Positions 28,359 to 38,280 are shown, numbered from the stretch's first letter. The stretch is DNA of 64,000 nucleotides from an uncultured Woeseia sp. (GCA_913031125.1 CAJWFK010000004.1:45471-109470); one strand, 5' to 3'. Notes: generated by a model not told the origin, from the sequence alone. Numbers and translations: made by a program.

Positions 28359-29459
28359 ATGAAAATGTTGCCTATATTGGATCGATACATTTTTCGTGAA
28401 ATCGCACAGTCATGGTTGGCAGTCACCGCGGTGCTTCTAGCAATATTGCTCACCAACCAGTTCGCCCGGGTATTAGGTGATGTAGCCAAGGATAAATTAC
28501 CAAAAGATGCCGTTTTTCAGATTATTGGCCTTACAGCACTTCAATATTTAACCTTTTTGGTCCCTATCGCTCTATTTTTATCCATCATGCTCGGGCTTGG
28601 TCGTTTGTACCGGGATGGTGAGATGCCCGCGATGATGGCATGCAGTCTTGGGCCTGCAGATATATACCGACCTGTTTCTTGGTTGCTAATACCACTCGCA
28701 ATAATTGGTGGTTGGTTGGCAACATCGGTCACGCCAATGACTGTGAGTGAAATTGAGCGCATTGATGCAGAAGCTCGGCGTTCAGCAGATCTTGCGAGTA
28801 TCGAGGCCGGACGATTTACGTCTGAAGCACATCAGAACGGAATTGTATATGCGGAAAGTGTTGTAGGGCAGGGCATAGTGGAAAAGGTTTTCTTGCAGAG
28901 AAGACAAGGTAGTAATGTTGAAGTAGTGATTGCTGAAGAAGGAGAACAGAAAGCGTCGGACGACTCTGAGACACGTTATTTTGTTTTACGTAATGGTCGC
29001 CGTTACGAGGGTGTGCCGGGTACAACCAATTTCATGGTAGTGGAGTTTGCCGAACATGGTATTCCGTATCGGCTGCCAGATATAGAAGATACGGAGCGGG
29101 AGCCAAACGCTAAGAAAACCAGGGAGTTGGTTGGATCTGATGATAACGAAGAAATCGCAGAGCTCCATTGGCGATTCGGAATACCCTTGGCAACAGTAGT
29201 GTTAGCGATTATTGCTGTGCCCTTAAGCCGTACCCAGCCCCGACAGGGCCGTTACAGTAGGCTCATCATTGGCTTGCTGGTATTTATTGTCTACTTTAAT
29301 TTATTGATTGCAGGCAAGGCCTGGATAGAGCAGGGTCGGGTGATAGCCCTTGTTGGATTGTGGTGGGTTCATGGCGGAATGCTAATTGCGGGGCTATCGC
29401 TTCTAGCTGTGCAGAATGGTTGGCACAAAAGAATATTTGCCATTAGGAAAATCTCATGA
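28359..29459 (+). CDS. lptF: LPS export ABC transporter permease LptF
   Basis: Inner-membrane permease of the LptB2FG complex that extracts LPS. The start ATG 28359 gives MKMLPILDRYIFREIAQSW, the family N-terminus; the frame is open from 28203 but the extra 52 residues are unconserved. Helices at 15-45, 50-80 and 95-120 flank a periplasmic beta-jellyroll (about 130-260) with three helices at the C-terminus (VVLAIIAVPLSRTQPRQGRY). The length of 366 is normal. Its TGA overlaps the lptG ATG (ATGA). Confidence 0.95.
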   Translation: MKMLPILDRYIFREIAQSWLAVTAVLLAILLTNQFARVLGDVAKDKLPKDAVFQIIGLTALQYLTFLVPIALFLSIMLGLGRLYRDGEMPAMMACSLGPADIYRPVSWLLIPLAIIGGWLATSVTPMTVSEIERIDAEARRSADLASIEAGRFTSEAHQNGIVYAESVVGQGIVEKVFLQRRQGSNVEVVIAEEGEQKASDDSETRYFVLRNGRRYEGVPGTTNFMVVEFAEHGIPYRLPDIEDTEREPNAKKTRELVGSDDNEEIAELHWRFGIPLATVVLAIIAVPLSRTQPRQGRYSRLIIGLLVFIVYFNLLIAGKAWIEQGRVIALVGLWWVHGGMLIAGLSLLAVQNGWHKRIFAIRKIS

Positions 29460-30520
29460 GTGTGTTGTCGCTTTACCTTATGCGCACCATATTGATGAGT
29501 ACATTATTGGTAGTACTCGTGTTACTCGCATTAGCTGGGTTGTTTGAATTTATAGGACAGCTGGATGCAACGGAGGGTCAGTATGGAATATTCCAAGCCT
29601 TATTGTTCTCTTTATTGCGGCTTCCGCAACTCGCGTTTGAAATATTACCTATTGCCGCGTTGATTGGCGCACTGCTTGGTTTGGGTTCGCTATCGAATAA
29701 TAGTGAACTGGTAGTGATGCGTACTGCTGGCTTATCTGTCATGACGCTTGCAGGAATGGTCGCTTTGTCCGGCATGGCGATTATGGTTGTGACCGCGCTA
29801 ATTGGTGAGTTCATTGCGCCACCATTGGATTACTTTGCAAGAAATATGCGAAATGAGGCTCGGTACGAGCAACAAGGTCGTGATGTAGGTAATGCAGCAT
29901 GGGTAAAAGATGGTCCTGTAATTCTGCACTTAGAAAAAATTAATACTGAGTTTGAATTTGGTGCACTCTACCTTTTTCGATTCAACGAGGATAATTCACT
30001 AGCCTCCATTGCACGTGCTGAGAATGCGGGTATTGATGACACTGAAAATTGGATTCTGGAAGATGTTAAAGAGACTCGTTTTGATAATGATTCTGTGCAG
30101 GTTATCGAATCCTCTGTCGCCGTTGAATCTTTCGGAATGAATGCAGAAATGCTTGGAATTACACTTGTCAAACCTGTGAGCCTTTCCGCCCGAGGTTTGA
30201 TGAGTTATATCAGTTACCTCAAGAAAAATAGTCTCAATGCAGAGCGCTATGAAACGGAATTCTGGGCCCGCATGGCACGGACAGTCACTATCATTGTGAT
30301 GCCGGTACTGGCACTCGCATTTGTATTCGGTTCTCTTCGGTCAACAGGCTCCGGTAGCAGACTTATGGTAGGTATTCTTATCGGCCTCGCATATTTTTTA
30401 GCCAGTGAGATGACAGCTAATTCCGGTCAGGTTTTTAATCTCAATCCAGCTCTTGTCACTTGGCTGCCGTCCATGGCTTTGCTGGGCTTAACAGCATTTG
30501 CATTAAATCGCGTCCGTTAA
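29456..30520 (+). CDS. lptG: LPS export ABC transporter permease LptG
   Basis: Second LptB2FG permease. N-terminal LSLYLMRTILMSTLLVVLVL, then the LptF/G family pattern LPQLAFEILPIAALIGALLGLG and NNSELVVMRTAGLS, which contacts LptB. A periplasmic jellyroll spans about residues 130-260 and the last helices contain FWARMARTVTIIVMPVLALAFVFG. 354 residues, normal. Start overlaps lptF by 4 bases. Its stop overlaps the convergent RDD gene by 4 bases. Confidence 0.95.
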   Translation: MSVLSLYLMRTILMSTLLVVLVLLALAGLFEFIGQLDATEGQYGIFQALLFSLLRLPQLAFEILPIAALIGALLGLGSLSNNSELVVMRTAGLSVMTLAGMVALSGMAIMVVTALIGEFIAPPLDYFARNMRNEARYEQQGRDVGNAAWVKDGPVILHLEKINTEFEFGALYLFRFNEDNSLASIARAENAGIDDTENWILEDVKETRFDNDSVQVIESSVAVESFGMNAEMLGITLVKPVSLSARGLMSYISYLKKNSLNAERYETEFWARMARTVTIIVMPVLALAFVFGSLRSTGSGSRLMVGILIGLAYFLASEMTANSGQVFNLNPALVTWLPSMALLGLTAFALNRVR

Positions 30521-30945
30521 CTCTCATTACGGCTTCCCTTTGGGTCGTGCAGAAGACGGGTGCCCGAAATCCGGTCATGCCAGGTAAGGTTGTGAGTATC
30601 CCAAAGTTGCCACCAGTACCCTAAGCCAAATGGTAGCCACGATAATAATGCAGCAAAAAACCTTATAGTCGAAGTAATGCAATCAGGGTGTTCGCCATTC
30701 ATTGTTTCGATACGGAGTTTCCATGATTGCATACCAAGAGTGCGCCCAGCTTTAACCCAAAACCCGATGAAAAATGACCATACCGTCGCAAACAAGGTAA
30801 GGCTATATATCCATTCTCCCGGCTGCATGGGTTTGCCGCTACGCAGTGCTACAAAAAATATGGTTACAAGGAATAACAGGGCTATTATGAGCAATGTATC
30901 GTAAATAATGGCACCGAAACGCCGAAGTAATGACGTGTTATGCAT
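30517..30945 (-). CDS. RDD family membrane protein
   Basis: A 142-residue inner-membrane protein with three hydrophobic segments. RDD motifs are RRFGAIIYDTLLIIALLFLV at the N-terminus, TLGMQSWKLRI in the middle, and the C-terminal WHDRISGTRLL. RDD proteins are poorly understood; some are implicated in ion exchange. I recall RDD genes after lptG in other gammaproteobacteria. The ATG overlaps the upstream transporter's stop by 8 bases (ATGCATAA). Confidence 0.9.
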   Translation of the reverse strand: MHNTSLLRRFGAIIYDTLLIIALLFLVTIFFVALRSGKPMQPGEWIYSLTLFATVWSFFIGFWVKAGRTLGMQSWKLRIETMNGEHPDCITSTIRFFAALLSWLPFGLGYWWQLWDTHNLTWHDRISGTRLLHDPKGSRNES

Positions 30946-32269
30946 CGGTTCTCACAATCGTATCTCGCTGCTTGTATTCTCGCCCCAGCCAAAGCGCAAT
31001 GCCGCCCCAGATGCAAGCAAACGGGACCATGATGATCGATGTGCCTGAAAGGCCAACGGCAGCTACCATGAAACGTACAGCCCATGTTCCGATGACATCA
31101 CCGGTGCGATAAAGCACGGTATCAATGAAATTTTTTGCTTTGTATTTTTCCTCTGTCGTGACGACTGAGTAAAGCATATCGGACGTTGGCTTGGTGAGGC
31201 CGAAGCCCAAAGCTCTGCGCACCACGGTTAATATCGCAACCACAGCAAGTGTTGGTTCAAGTGCGAGAACTGCAAAGCCGATGACTGAGACAATTGGTAG
31301 CAATGACAATGTGATACCGATGCCAAAACGAGCGACCACTTGCTTAACGATGACTAGCTGACCAAGCATCGCAAGAGCGTTTGTTGCTATATTAATATCT
31401 GAGAAGAACTGAGTTCGTTCATCCGCATTGGTAATGGCATCTTCTACCAAAACAGCAGTAAACATGTAAAGGGCAGTGCCAAGAAGGCTCGCGATTGCCG
31501 ATGCGATAGCCATGGCGATAAAATATCTTGATTGGAAGACGTTGGTTATTCCAGCGAACGGGCTCCCGCCTAATGGTTTGTTGCTTACAGCTGTTTCCGG
31601 CTTTGATTGTTGGGGTTGAGCTTCCAGCCAGGTTCTTAGTTGGGCTATGCAATAAATGCCAATTAGAAGAAGCCCAGCCGCAAACGGAAACAAATTCTGG
31701 AAACCGATATCAACGACCAACATGCGCGTGGTAATTCCACCAATAACTGCGCCAATGCTGCCACCAGCACTGATCATGCCAAATAGGCGGCGTACTTGCC
31801 CCCGTGTATAGATGTCAGCCATAAAACTCCAGAAAACGGAGACTACATACAGGTTGAAAACACTGACCCAAATAAAAAATACTCTGCCGAGCCAGACATA
31901 GCTTAGGTTGCGATCCACTGCATATGTAAAGAGCGCCCAAAAGATCAAAATATTGATGATGAAAAAATAATAAATCCAGGGTAGGAATTGCTTTCTGGGA
32001 TAGCGAGATGCGACCCACCCAAACAATGGTGTCGCGATCAGCATTGTTACGAATGTGCCGACAAACAGGTAAGGGATGGTTTCTGGACCGCTGGCGACAG
32101 CCATTGCTTCACGGACTGGTCGCAGCATGTAATAAGATCCGAGGATGCAGAAAAAATAAGTGAATGACCACCCCGCTGCTGCAAATTCGACAGATTTAGG
32201 ACCGAAGACCTTTGTTACTAAGGCAACAATTCTGCGTGAGTAGATTTGCTTAATTGTTTTTCCTGCCAT
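30938..32269 (-). CDS. MFS/NTT-like 12-helix transporter
   Basis: A 443-residue polytopic protein. The pattern (FTYFFCILGSYYMLRPVREA near residue 35, then FGMISAGGSIGAVIGGITTR) is close to the ADP/ATP-translocase (NTT)-like branch of MFS, which in free-living bacteria has unknown substrates. No Pfam-level call is possible by eye. It is followed directly by the RDD gene. Physiological role not assignable. Confidence 0.75.
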   Translation of the reverse strand: MAGKTIKQIYSRRIVALVTKVFGPKSVEFAAAGWSFTYFFCILGSYYMLRPVREAMAVASGPETIPYLFVGTFVTMLIATPLFGWVASRYPRKQFLPWIYYFFIINILIFWALFTYAVDRNLSYVWLGRVFFIWVSVFNLYVVSVFWSFMADIYTRGQVRRLFGMISAGGSIGAVIGGITTRMLVVDIGFQNLFPFAAGLLLIGIYCIAQLRTWLEAQPQQSKPETAVSNKPLGGSPFAGITNVFQSRYFIAMAIASAIASLLGTALYMFTAVLVEDAITNADERTQFFSDINIATNALAMLGQLVIVKQVVARFGIGITLSLLPIVSVIGFAVLALEPTLAVVAILTVVRRALGFGLTKPTSDMLYSVVTTEEKYKAKNFIDTVLYRTGDVIGTWAVRFMVAAVGLSGTSIIMVPFACIWGGIALWLGREYKQRDTIVRTDA

Positions 32270-32346
32270 TCGGACTCAAATTCCTCTTTATTCTATAGCC
32301 TACTCTCGGCATGATACCGCCACAAACTAATAAAAGGAGACCAATT

Positions 32347-32730
32347 GTGGAATATGTTGCAATAGTTACCGGACTCACGTTATTACAGGTTTTTATTTTT
32401 TCAATCCAGGTCGGGCAGCAGCGAGGTAAACATGATGTCAAGGCGCCTGCTGTTACTGGTCATCCGGAGTTTGAGCGGGCATACCGTATACACCAGAACA
32501 CCATTGAACAGGTAATCATATTTCTCCCATCGTTGTGGATTTTTGCTACTTATTGGCGGCCAGACATTGCCGCCGGGTTAGGCCTTCTTTTTATTGTAGG
32601 TCGGCAGGTATACCGCGGTGCTTATATGGAAGATCCAACCAAACGCGCTGCAGGTTTTGCTACTGGCGCAATTGCGATATTAGTACTTCTGGTCGGAGGA
32701 TTAATCGGCGCCATTATGAAGGTGGTGTGA
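32347..32730 (+). CDS. MAPEG family membrane protein
   Basis: A protein of about 128 residues with four predicted helices, as in membrane-associated glutathione/eicosanoid enzymes. The conserved block GHPEFERAYRIHQNTIEQ (MAPEG E.R..R.H.N..E pattern) is clear. The start GTG 32347 is preferred because AAGGAGA sits 7 bases upstream; the open frame begins at 32311. Bacterial members can have glutathione transferase or peroxidase activity. Substrate unknown. Confidence 0.88.
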   Translation: MEYVAIVTGLTLLQVFIFSIQVGQQRGKHDVKAPAVTGHPEFERAYRIHQNTIEQVIIFLPSLWIFATYWRPDIAAGLGLLFIVGRQVYRGAYMEDPTKRAAGFATGAIAILVLLVGGLIGAIMKVV

Positions 32731-32737
32731 CGGCTTA

Positions 32738-33001
32738 GTGAAACTGATGGCTTGCTTGATTACGCTCGAAGATTTACACCTTAATAATCACGAACTAGGA
32801 TTATATTGCGCAATATGTGATCGATGGGGTGTGGCCGAATTGGATCGCCTTATCGCGACTGGGCATGGAAGTCGAGTGTTGGTTAATACCCATTTCCGGT
32901 GCCGTGATTGTAGTGCAGTTGTGGAAAAGCAAGTTCGTCCACCTGTACCGAAGTTTAGCGGTACATTGCCATATATCTTGCCCCAATCTAATTCTTACTG
33001 A
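32738..33001 (+). CDS. Small zinc-ribbon-like protein
   Basis: An 87-residue protein with two CxxC pairs (CAIC and CRDC, about residues 24-27 and 55-58), spaced as a zinc ribbon. It contains WGVAELDRLIATGHGS between the two halves and ends QVRPPVPKFSG. No name is known to me. The start GTG 32738 is 7 bases after the MAPEG stop, so the two may be co-transcribed. Confidence 0.62.
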   Translation: MKLMACLITLEDLHLNNHELGLYCAICDRWGVAELDRLIATGHGSRVLVNTHFRCRDCSAVVEKQVRPPVPKFSGTLPYILPQSNSY

Positions 33002-33013
33002 GCCAACAAATAG

Positions 33014-33139
33014 ATGAAAAAAATTGATTTCTGGTCGCTGGTAAAAATCTTATTGACGCTGGCGATAGGAATTACGTTGGCCGTTAGTCTCGCTGATTGC
33101 GGTGGTTTGTTTGAGTGTTACAACCCGCTAAAGAATTAA
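33014..33139 (+). CDS. Predicted 41-aa membrane or exported peptide
   Basis: ATG 33014 to TAA 33139 encodes 41 residues: MKKIDFWSLVKILLTLAIGI, then TLAVSLADCGGLFECYN to the end. The single hydrophobic segment preceded by Lys is like a signal anchor; two Cys follow it. It sits between two other small genes on the same strand. The Shine-Dalgarno is weak. Function unknown. Confidence 0.45.
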   Translation: MKKIDFWSLVKILLTLAIGITLAVSLADCGGLFECYNPLKN

Positions 33140-33156
33140 GTTAATACAGACACTAT

Positions 33157-33504
33157 ATGAAAAATATATTAGTGATATTTTTATTGCTATTCAGTCACGG
33201 ATCGGCTGCAGAGAAATATGTCTGTTCCTATTTTATAGATGATGAAGTGTTTAATGAGTCTTATGAGAGGTCGGGGCCAGTGTTTGTGAAAACTATAAAT
33301 GATCTAACTGAGTCACAATGGGAGATCGTATTCGAGAATGATAGGGCGATTACCCTGCAAGCAACGTATGCATGGAATCCTGCTGTGGCACCCAAAAGCT
33401 TAACGATATTGATAGATAAGGTTAAAAATACATTTGTTAGGGGCGGACTTAAATACAAAGTTCCAATAGATGTTACTGAAGGGATATGTACTGTTGTTAA
33501 TTAA
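33157..33504 (+). CDS. Small exported protein of unknown function
   Basis: A 115-residue protein with a clear signal peptide (MKNILVIFLLLFSHGSAA, cleavage near AA-EK). The mature part has two Cys (VCSYF, ICTVV) that could form a disulfide and is otherwise beta-rich in appearance. No family recognised. It starts 17 bases after the 41-aa peptide and converges with the S10 peptidase gene. Confidence 0.55.
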   Translation: MKNILVIFLLLFSHGSAAEKYVCSYFIDDEVFNESYERSGPVFVKTINDLTESQWEIVFENDRAITLQATYAWNPAVAPKSLTILIDKVKNTFVRGGLKYKVPIDVTEGICTVVN

Positions 33505-33528
33505 GCTCATTGTTTAATTAAAAGTTGG

Positions 33529-35055
33529 CTAATGATTTTTAATCTGTTGGACTAAAAACTCTCTAGTGTCATTAAGCAAGTGTCTACGGGATGGCTCATT
33601 AACATACATCATGTGTCCTCCACCATAATACGTGTAAGTGACTCGATCGGCTGGAATATCATGCCGGTTTAACGTGTATTCAGCGTCAAAGAACGGTGTA
33701 ACAAGATCATAATACCCAGAGGCAACGAGCAAGTTTAAATCAGGATTTATGCGCATAGCCTGGGATAGTTCACGAGCGGTATTAACAAACATTGGCTCCC
33801 ATGATTGGTCATCAGGCACTGTTCGATAGCGCCAATTTGCGGATAGCTCCGGATGTGCAGGCGCTAAATATTTTCTTTCCCAGTTCACATTAAGGTCTGT
33901 TCGCATGTAATCCATAACCGCTGCTTTAAATGCCGCTGAAATAGCACTGCTTGCGAAATCTACACCGGCCTCCGCAGCAAGATCATCGAGATCGTCCCCC
34001 TTGTAGCGAGCATCAGCATGGCCGATAGCTAGCCCCTCATCGCGCAGCAACTCCTTTGCAAAACGCCAGCCCTGAATCCTCAAATTTGCACGCTCAATAT
34101 ACTTCGGACTAAGGCCCGTAAAATACGCGAGGCGATCTCTTACTCTACGTCGTTCGTCGGTACCGAGACTACTGCCTTTGAATAAGGCTGGTAAAAGCTC
34201 ATCCGTGGCGAATGCCCTGGATTGGTCAAGAAAAACTTCGAGACTCTCGGGCTTAGGGTTTATTTTTCCGTGATACCATGCGGCCGCGGACATTGTGGGT
34301 AAATAAGTGATGTGCGCAATTATGTTGTCGCGTATGTATGGTGTTGAACCTTGATAGTCTAGTGCTTGGGATACAAAAATAATCCCGTTTAGCCCAATCA
34401 TTAACTCATGTTCAAGAATTTTTGCCACGGCGGCTGCGCGAGTAGTTCCGTAACTTTCGCCAAGAAGGAACCGTGGTGAGTTCCACCGTCCATTTTCAGT
34501 GATCCAAGTTTGAATGAACTCGGCAATAATTTGAGCATCTTCGTTAAGGCCCCAAAATTCTGTATTGTCATGGTCGCCAAGCGGTCTTGAAAAGCCGGTG
34601 CCTACCGGATCAACAAAGACTAAATCCGTGACATCGAGGATTGTTTCGTTGGAATCTACAAATTGGTAGGGAGGAGGTCCAGGATAATCAGCATCACTTG
34701 GGACCGATACTCTTTTGGGTCCATACGTCCCCATATGTAGCCATATCGATGCGGAGCCCGGACCACCATTCCAAAGAAAAGTTACAGGCCGGACTTCGTT
34801 CTCAGATAAGTTCTTTTTGGTGTAAGCGAAGGTGAAGATGCTGGCTTTTGGTACGCCATATTCATTTCGCACATATGTTTCTCCAGCGGTGGCAGTGTAA
34901 TTAATCAATTGCCCATTGAACCTTGCGCGATGTTCGGTCACAAAGGATGTCAATTCGGGTACTGGCGTGGATTTTTCGTTTTCGCCCCAGGCAGTGGGCG
35001 CGAGTACAAAACTGCTAAAGATGAAAGTCATCTTTATTATCTGCTTTTTCATCAT
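33529..35055 (-). CDS. Exported S10-family serine carboxypeptidase
   Basis: A 508-residue periplasmic or secreted peptidase removing C-terminal residues. The signal peptide ends near TAWG. S10 hallmarks: WNGGPGSAS (residues 95-103, oxyanion loop), LLGESYGTTRAA with nucleophile Ser201, and the His block GGGHMMYVNEPSRRHL near residue 480. The acidic residue is probably the Asp in ASGYYDLVTPF. No partner gene on the minus strand downstream. It starts the run of exported hydrolases. Confidence 0.93.
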   Translation of the reverse strand: MMKKQIIKMTFIFSSFVLAPTAWGENEKSTPVPELTSFVTEHRARFNGQLINYTATAGETYVRNEYGVPKASIFTFAYTKKNLSENEVRPVTFLWNGGPGSASIWLHMGTYGPKRVSVPSDADYPGPPPYQFVDSNETILDVTDLVFVDPVGTGFSRPLGDHDNTEFWGLNEDAQIIAEFIQTWITENGRWNSPRFLLGESYGTTRAAAVAKILEHELMIGLNGIIFVSQALDYQGSTPYIRDNIIAHITYLPTMSAAAWYHGKINPKPESLEVFLDQSRAFATDELLPALFKGSSLGTDERRRVRDRLAYFTGLSPKYIERANLRIQGWRFAKELLRDEGLAIGHADARYKGDDLDDLAAEAGVDFASSAISAAFKAAVMDYMRTDLNVNWERKYLAPAHPELSANWRYRTVPDDQSWEPMFVNTARELSQAMRINPDLNLLVASGYYDLVTPFFDAEYTLNRHDIPADRVTYTYYGGGHMMYVNEPSRRHLLNDTREFLVQQIKNH

Positions 35056-35196
35056 TTAACTATCCGTTCCTGCATTACTCAATGAGCTTAACAAAAAGTT
35101 ACTTAAAATATTGAATGGGCCAATTGGCCCGATTTAAAAAAAATCGATTCTCGTCGGATTTGGCCTTCCGGAGAGCCCGGCATTAGAATAGCCAGT

Positions 35197-36660
35197 GTGA
35201 ATTCCCAAATTCTTGGTTTACTTGTTGGCTCAGTCCTAGCTGCCGGGTGTAGCATTCAGGAGGATCCATATGCCGGTACGGAAATAGGCAAAAATAACGC
35301 TGCTATTGATGCTGTGTTTGCAGATTGGGACTTACCACGATCCCCTGGGTGTGCCTTGGCTGTCGCGAGAGATGGATCACTTTTATATTCGCGCGGTTAT
35401 GGGTATGCCAACCTTGACTACGATATTCCGATTACACCGCAGACATTATTTGACGTCGCCTCGGTTACTAAACAATTCAGTGCTGCAAGTCTCACGATGT
35501 TGGCTCTGGATGGCAAAGTGTCATTGGATGACGATGTTCGCAGGTGGCTTCCAGAACTGCCAGTCTACCAATCACCGATTACCCTGAGACATATGCTTTA
35601 TCACACTAGCGGCTTGCGTGACTATCTCACTTTGTTTCCGCTATCCGGGCGTACTGATTACTACCCAATCTCGCATGACCAGATTCTCAACATGATGTCA
35701 CGTCAAGGGGGCTTAGTATTCATGCCGGGTGACCAATATGTGTACAGCAATACTGCATATATGCTGGTGGCACAGGTCATCGAACGTGTTAGCAGTAAAT
35801 CGTTGGGAGAGTTCACGAAAGAACGTATCTTCAAGCCTCTAGGGATGGAGAACAGCTTGATGTACGAAGACCTCGGGGAAATCATCCCGAATCGTGCTAT
35901 TGGTTATGGCCGTGATGAGGCTGGTCGCCTGCGAATCGTCCATAACTCTAATTTCGATGTTGCTGGCGATGGTCAGTTGTACACAACTATGGAAGATCTT
36001 TTGCGCTGGGATAACTATCTTCATGGAACTAAGCGACCTGCGATACATTCATTGATGTTGACGGAAGGCGTTCTCAATAATGGCGATCGGATTGGTTACG
36101 CTCAGGGAATTAGTTTGCAAGAATACCGAGGTCTTCGAACGGTAGGACATGGAGGTAGCTCGTGGGGGTTTCGTACTGCGCTCGTAAGGTTTATACAGCC
36201 TGGCCTTTCGATTGCTGTCTCATGTAATTCTGACGATGCGGCGCCCGGAAAATTGGCTCAAAGGGTTGCTGACCACTATTTAGCGAAAGAGTTAGGTCCG
36301 GAAATTGGTAACAAGGGAAGTGATACTGGACGGCAAAACAAAAGTACTTTTACAGAACCAATCTCTGTTTTATCTAGTGATTATTCTGCGTTTTCCGGTA
36401 GTTTCTTTTCAAGGGAACTGGATGCTATCTACCGTTTTTCTGATGTAGATAATTTTTTTGTCGTGCGTATCGAGCAGGAACCAGCTATTAACGTTGTTCC
36501 ACTAGGTGATAACTTGTTCGAATTTCAATTTCAACCTCAAGGATGGTCAACACCAGAGCTCGTTCAAGTGCGGTTTAGTCGTAATGCTTCTGATGTGGTC
36601 GACGGATTTAGTTTGAGTGCCGGAACCGAACGCAACATTTTGTTCACTAAGATCAATTAA
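35197..36660 (+). CDS. Beta-lactamase-fold serine hydrolase lipoprotein
   Basis: A 487-residue serine hydrolase of the class C beta-lactamase/DD-peptidase clan, which includes D-aminopeptidases and esterases. The lipobox LAAGC gives Cys18. Catalytic motifs: SVTK (Ser89-Lys92), YSN near residue 185, and GHGG near 313. A C-terminal beta domain (about 390-487) follows, as in several D-aminopeptidase-like members. The start is GTG 35197. The next gene begins 20 bases later, so they form an operon with an N-acyl-D-amino-acid deacylase. Confidence 0.9.
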   Translation: MNSQILGLLVGSVLAAGCSIQEDPYAGTEIGKNNAAIDAVFADWDLPRSPGCALAVARDGSLLYSRGYGYANLDYDIPITPQTLFDVASVTKQFSAASLTMLALDGKVSLDDDVRRWLPELPVYQSPITLRHMLYHTSGLRDYLTLFPLSGRTDYYPISHDQILNMMSRQGGLVFMPGDQYVYSNTAYMLVAQVIERVSSKSLGEFTKERIFKPLGMENSLMYEDLGEIIPNRAIGYGRDEAGRLRIVHNSNFDVAGDGQLYTTMEDLLRWDNYLHGTKRPAIHSLMLTEGVLNNGDRIGYAQGISLQEYRGLRTVGHGGSSWGFRTALVRFIQPGLSIAVSCNSDDAAPGKLAQRVADHYLAKELGPEIGNKGSDTGRQNKSTFTEPISVLSSDYSAFSGSFFSRELDAIYRFSDVDNFFVVRIEQEPAINVVPLGDNLFEFQFQPQGWSTPELVQVRFSRNASDVVDGFSLSAGTERNILFTKIN

Positions 36661-36680
36661 ATTCTTGCAGGAGGATATAG

Positions 36681-38204
36681 GTGCTAAAACAATCTTTGGT
36701 GATTTTTTTAGGAATTTTATTAGCCTTCGGAGGCTGTGCTTCCGATTCTCCGCACCCTAGTGGTTTAGTCATCATCAATGCGCATGTAATAGACGGCAGC
36801 GGTAGCCCTGCCCAAATGGTAAACGTTCGAGTTGTTGGGGATCGTATCGTTAGTGTGGGTGTCTTTGAGGCGTCACCTGACGACACTATTTTAGATGCTG
36901 ATGGATTCGTGTTAGCGCCAGGTTTCATTGATGCACATAGTCATCATGAGCACAAACTCGGAGATATGCCAGAAGCGCTTGCTGCGGTTAGTCAGGGAAT
37001 CACCACGATCGTAGCTGGACAGGATGGTGGTCAGCAGTACCCATTAGCAGAATTCTTTGCGAGTCTCGAAACCTCGCCGGTCGCTATTAATGTTGCGTCC
37101 TATGCTGGTCATAACACCCTGCGTGGCCTAATTATGGGGAATGATTATCAGCGTCATGCAACTGAAGGTGAGCTGGCTGAAATATCAGCTTTGTTGCGAA
37201 TAGAGATGGATGCTGGTGCGCTAGGACTTTCAACTGGCCTGGAATACGATCCGGGATCCTTTTCCTCAATCGAGGAAGTAGTGGAACTCGCCAGAGTTGC
37301 GGCAGGACAAGGTGGGCGTTATATCAGTCATATACGTAGCGAAGATCAGTATTTCTGGGAAGCTATCGATGAAGTGATCAATATCGGCCGTGCAGCTCAG
37401 CTGCCGGTCCAGGTAACTCACATAAAACTCGCTATGACTCGATGGTGGGGGCAGGCTGATCGGCTAAAAAACAAACTGGACCAAGCGCGAGCGTCGGGAA
37501 TTGATATTACTGCAGATATTTACCCGTATCAGGCCTGGAATTCAGGATTTAGTTGGCTTACAACATTATTTCCTGATCGCGACCTGGATCGACGTGATGG
37601 CGCAGAATATATTTTACAAGACATGCTATCCGCGGAGGGTATTTTGATTCCTAACTATATACCAGAGCCGATCTACGACGGTTTGACTATTGCCGAGATA
37701 GCTGGAATTCGTGAGTCTGATCCGGCAACAACTTTGATGGAATTGTTGAAAGACGACGTTGCAATGGGCGGCAGATCATCGATGTTGGGTTTTGCCATGA
37801 ATGAAGCTGATATCGAGTCTTTAATGGGGTGGACACATACCGTCATTGGCAGTGATGGTGAACTTGCAGGCCCGCACCCACGTGGCTTTGGTGCTTTTAC
37901 GCGGGTTCTTGGACATTATATTCGTGACCGTAATGTGTTTAGTCTAGAAGAGGGTATTCGTAAAATGACCTCGCTTTCTGCTGTTCAGGTAGGGATTGTC
38001 GATCGTGGGTTAATCCAGGCAGGCCATTACGCGGATCTGGTATTGTTCGATCCTGACACAGTGACTGATCGTGCGACGCCGGAAGCTCCCCATGTGCCGT
38101 CTCTGGGTATCGAAAAGGTTTGGGTCAATGGCCAATTGGTATTTGACGATGGTCGAGTCACCGACAACCGGCCCGGTAAACCGATCAGGCGGGCGAGTTT
38201 ATGA
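36681..38204 (+). CDS. N-acyl-D-amino-acid deacylase-like amidohydrolase lipoprotein
   Basis: A 507-residue metal-dependent amidohydrolase resembling D-aminoacylases. Lipobox FGGC at Cys19 shows export. The metal site begins GFIDAHSHHE (His86, His88), continues with ISHIRSE and VTHIKL, and the catalytic Asp lies in VIGSDGELAGPHPRGFG, a typical deacylase block. GTG 36681 lies just after GGAGGATATAG. It may release D-amino acids from N-acyl or peptide substrates in the periplasm. Confidence 0.9.
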   Translation: MLKQSLVIFLGILLAFGGCASDSPHPSGLVIINAHVIDGSGSPAQMVNVRVVGDRIVSVGVFEASPDDTILDADGFVLAPGFIDAHSHHEHKLGDMPEALAAVSQGITTIVAGQDGGQQYPLAEFFASLETSPVAINVASYAGHNTLRGLIMGNDYQRHATEGELAEISALLRIEMDAGALGLSTGLEYDPGSFSSIEEVVELARVAAGQGGRYISHIRSEDQYFWEAIDEVINIGRAAQLPVQVTHIKLAMTRWWGQADRLKNKLDQARASGIDITADIYPYQAWNSGFSWLTTLFPDRDLDRRDGAEYILQDMLSAEGILIPNYIPEPIYDGLTIAEIAGIRESDPATTLMELLKDDVAMGGRSSMLGFAMNEADIESLMGWTHTVIGSDGELAGPHPRGFGAFTRVLGHYIRDRNVFSLEEGIRKMTSLSAVQVGIVDRGLIQAGHYADLVLFDPDTVTDRATPEAPHVPSLGIEKVWVNGQLVFDDGRVTDNRPGKPIRRASL

Positions 38205-38280
38205 CGCAGGTTAATTCATTGATAGGCCTAAATATCAATTAATTTATAAAGAAAGTATTATAAATCATTGAAATTATTAT

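Noticed and set aside
36653..36928. 91-codon minus-strand frame at the deacylase start
   Set aside because: It is antisense to the lipoprotein signal and deacylase N-terminus and has no supporting motif.
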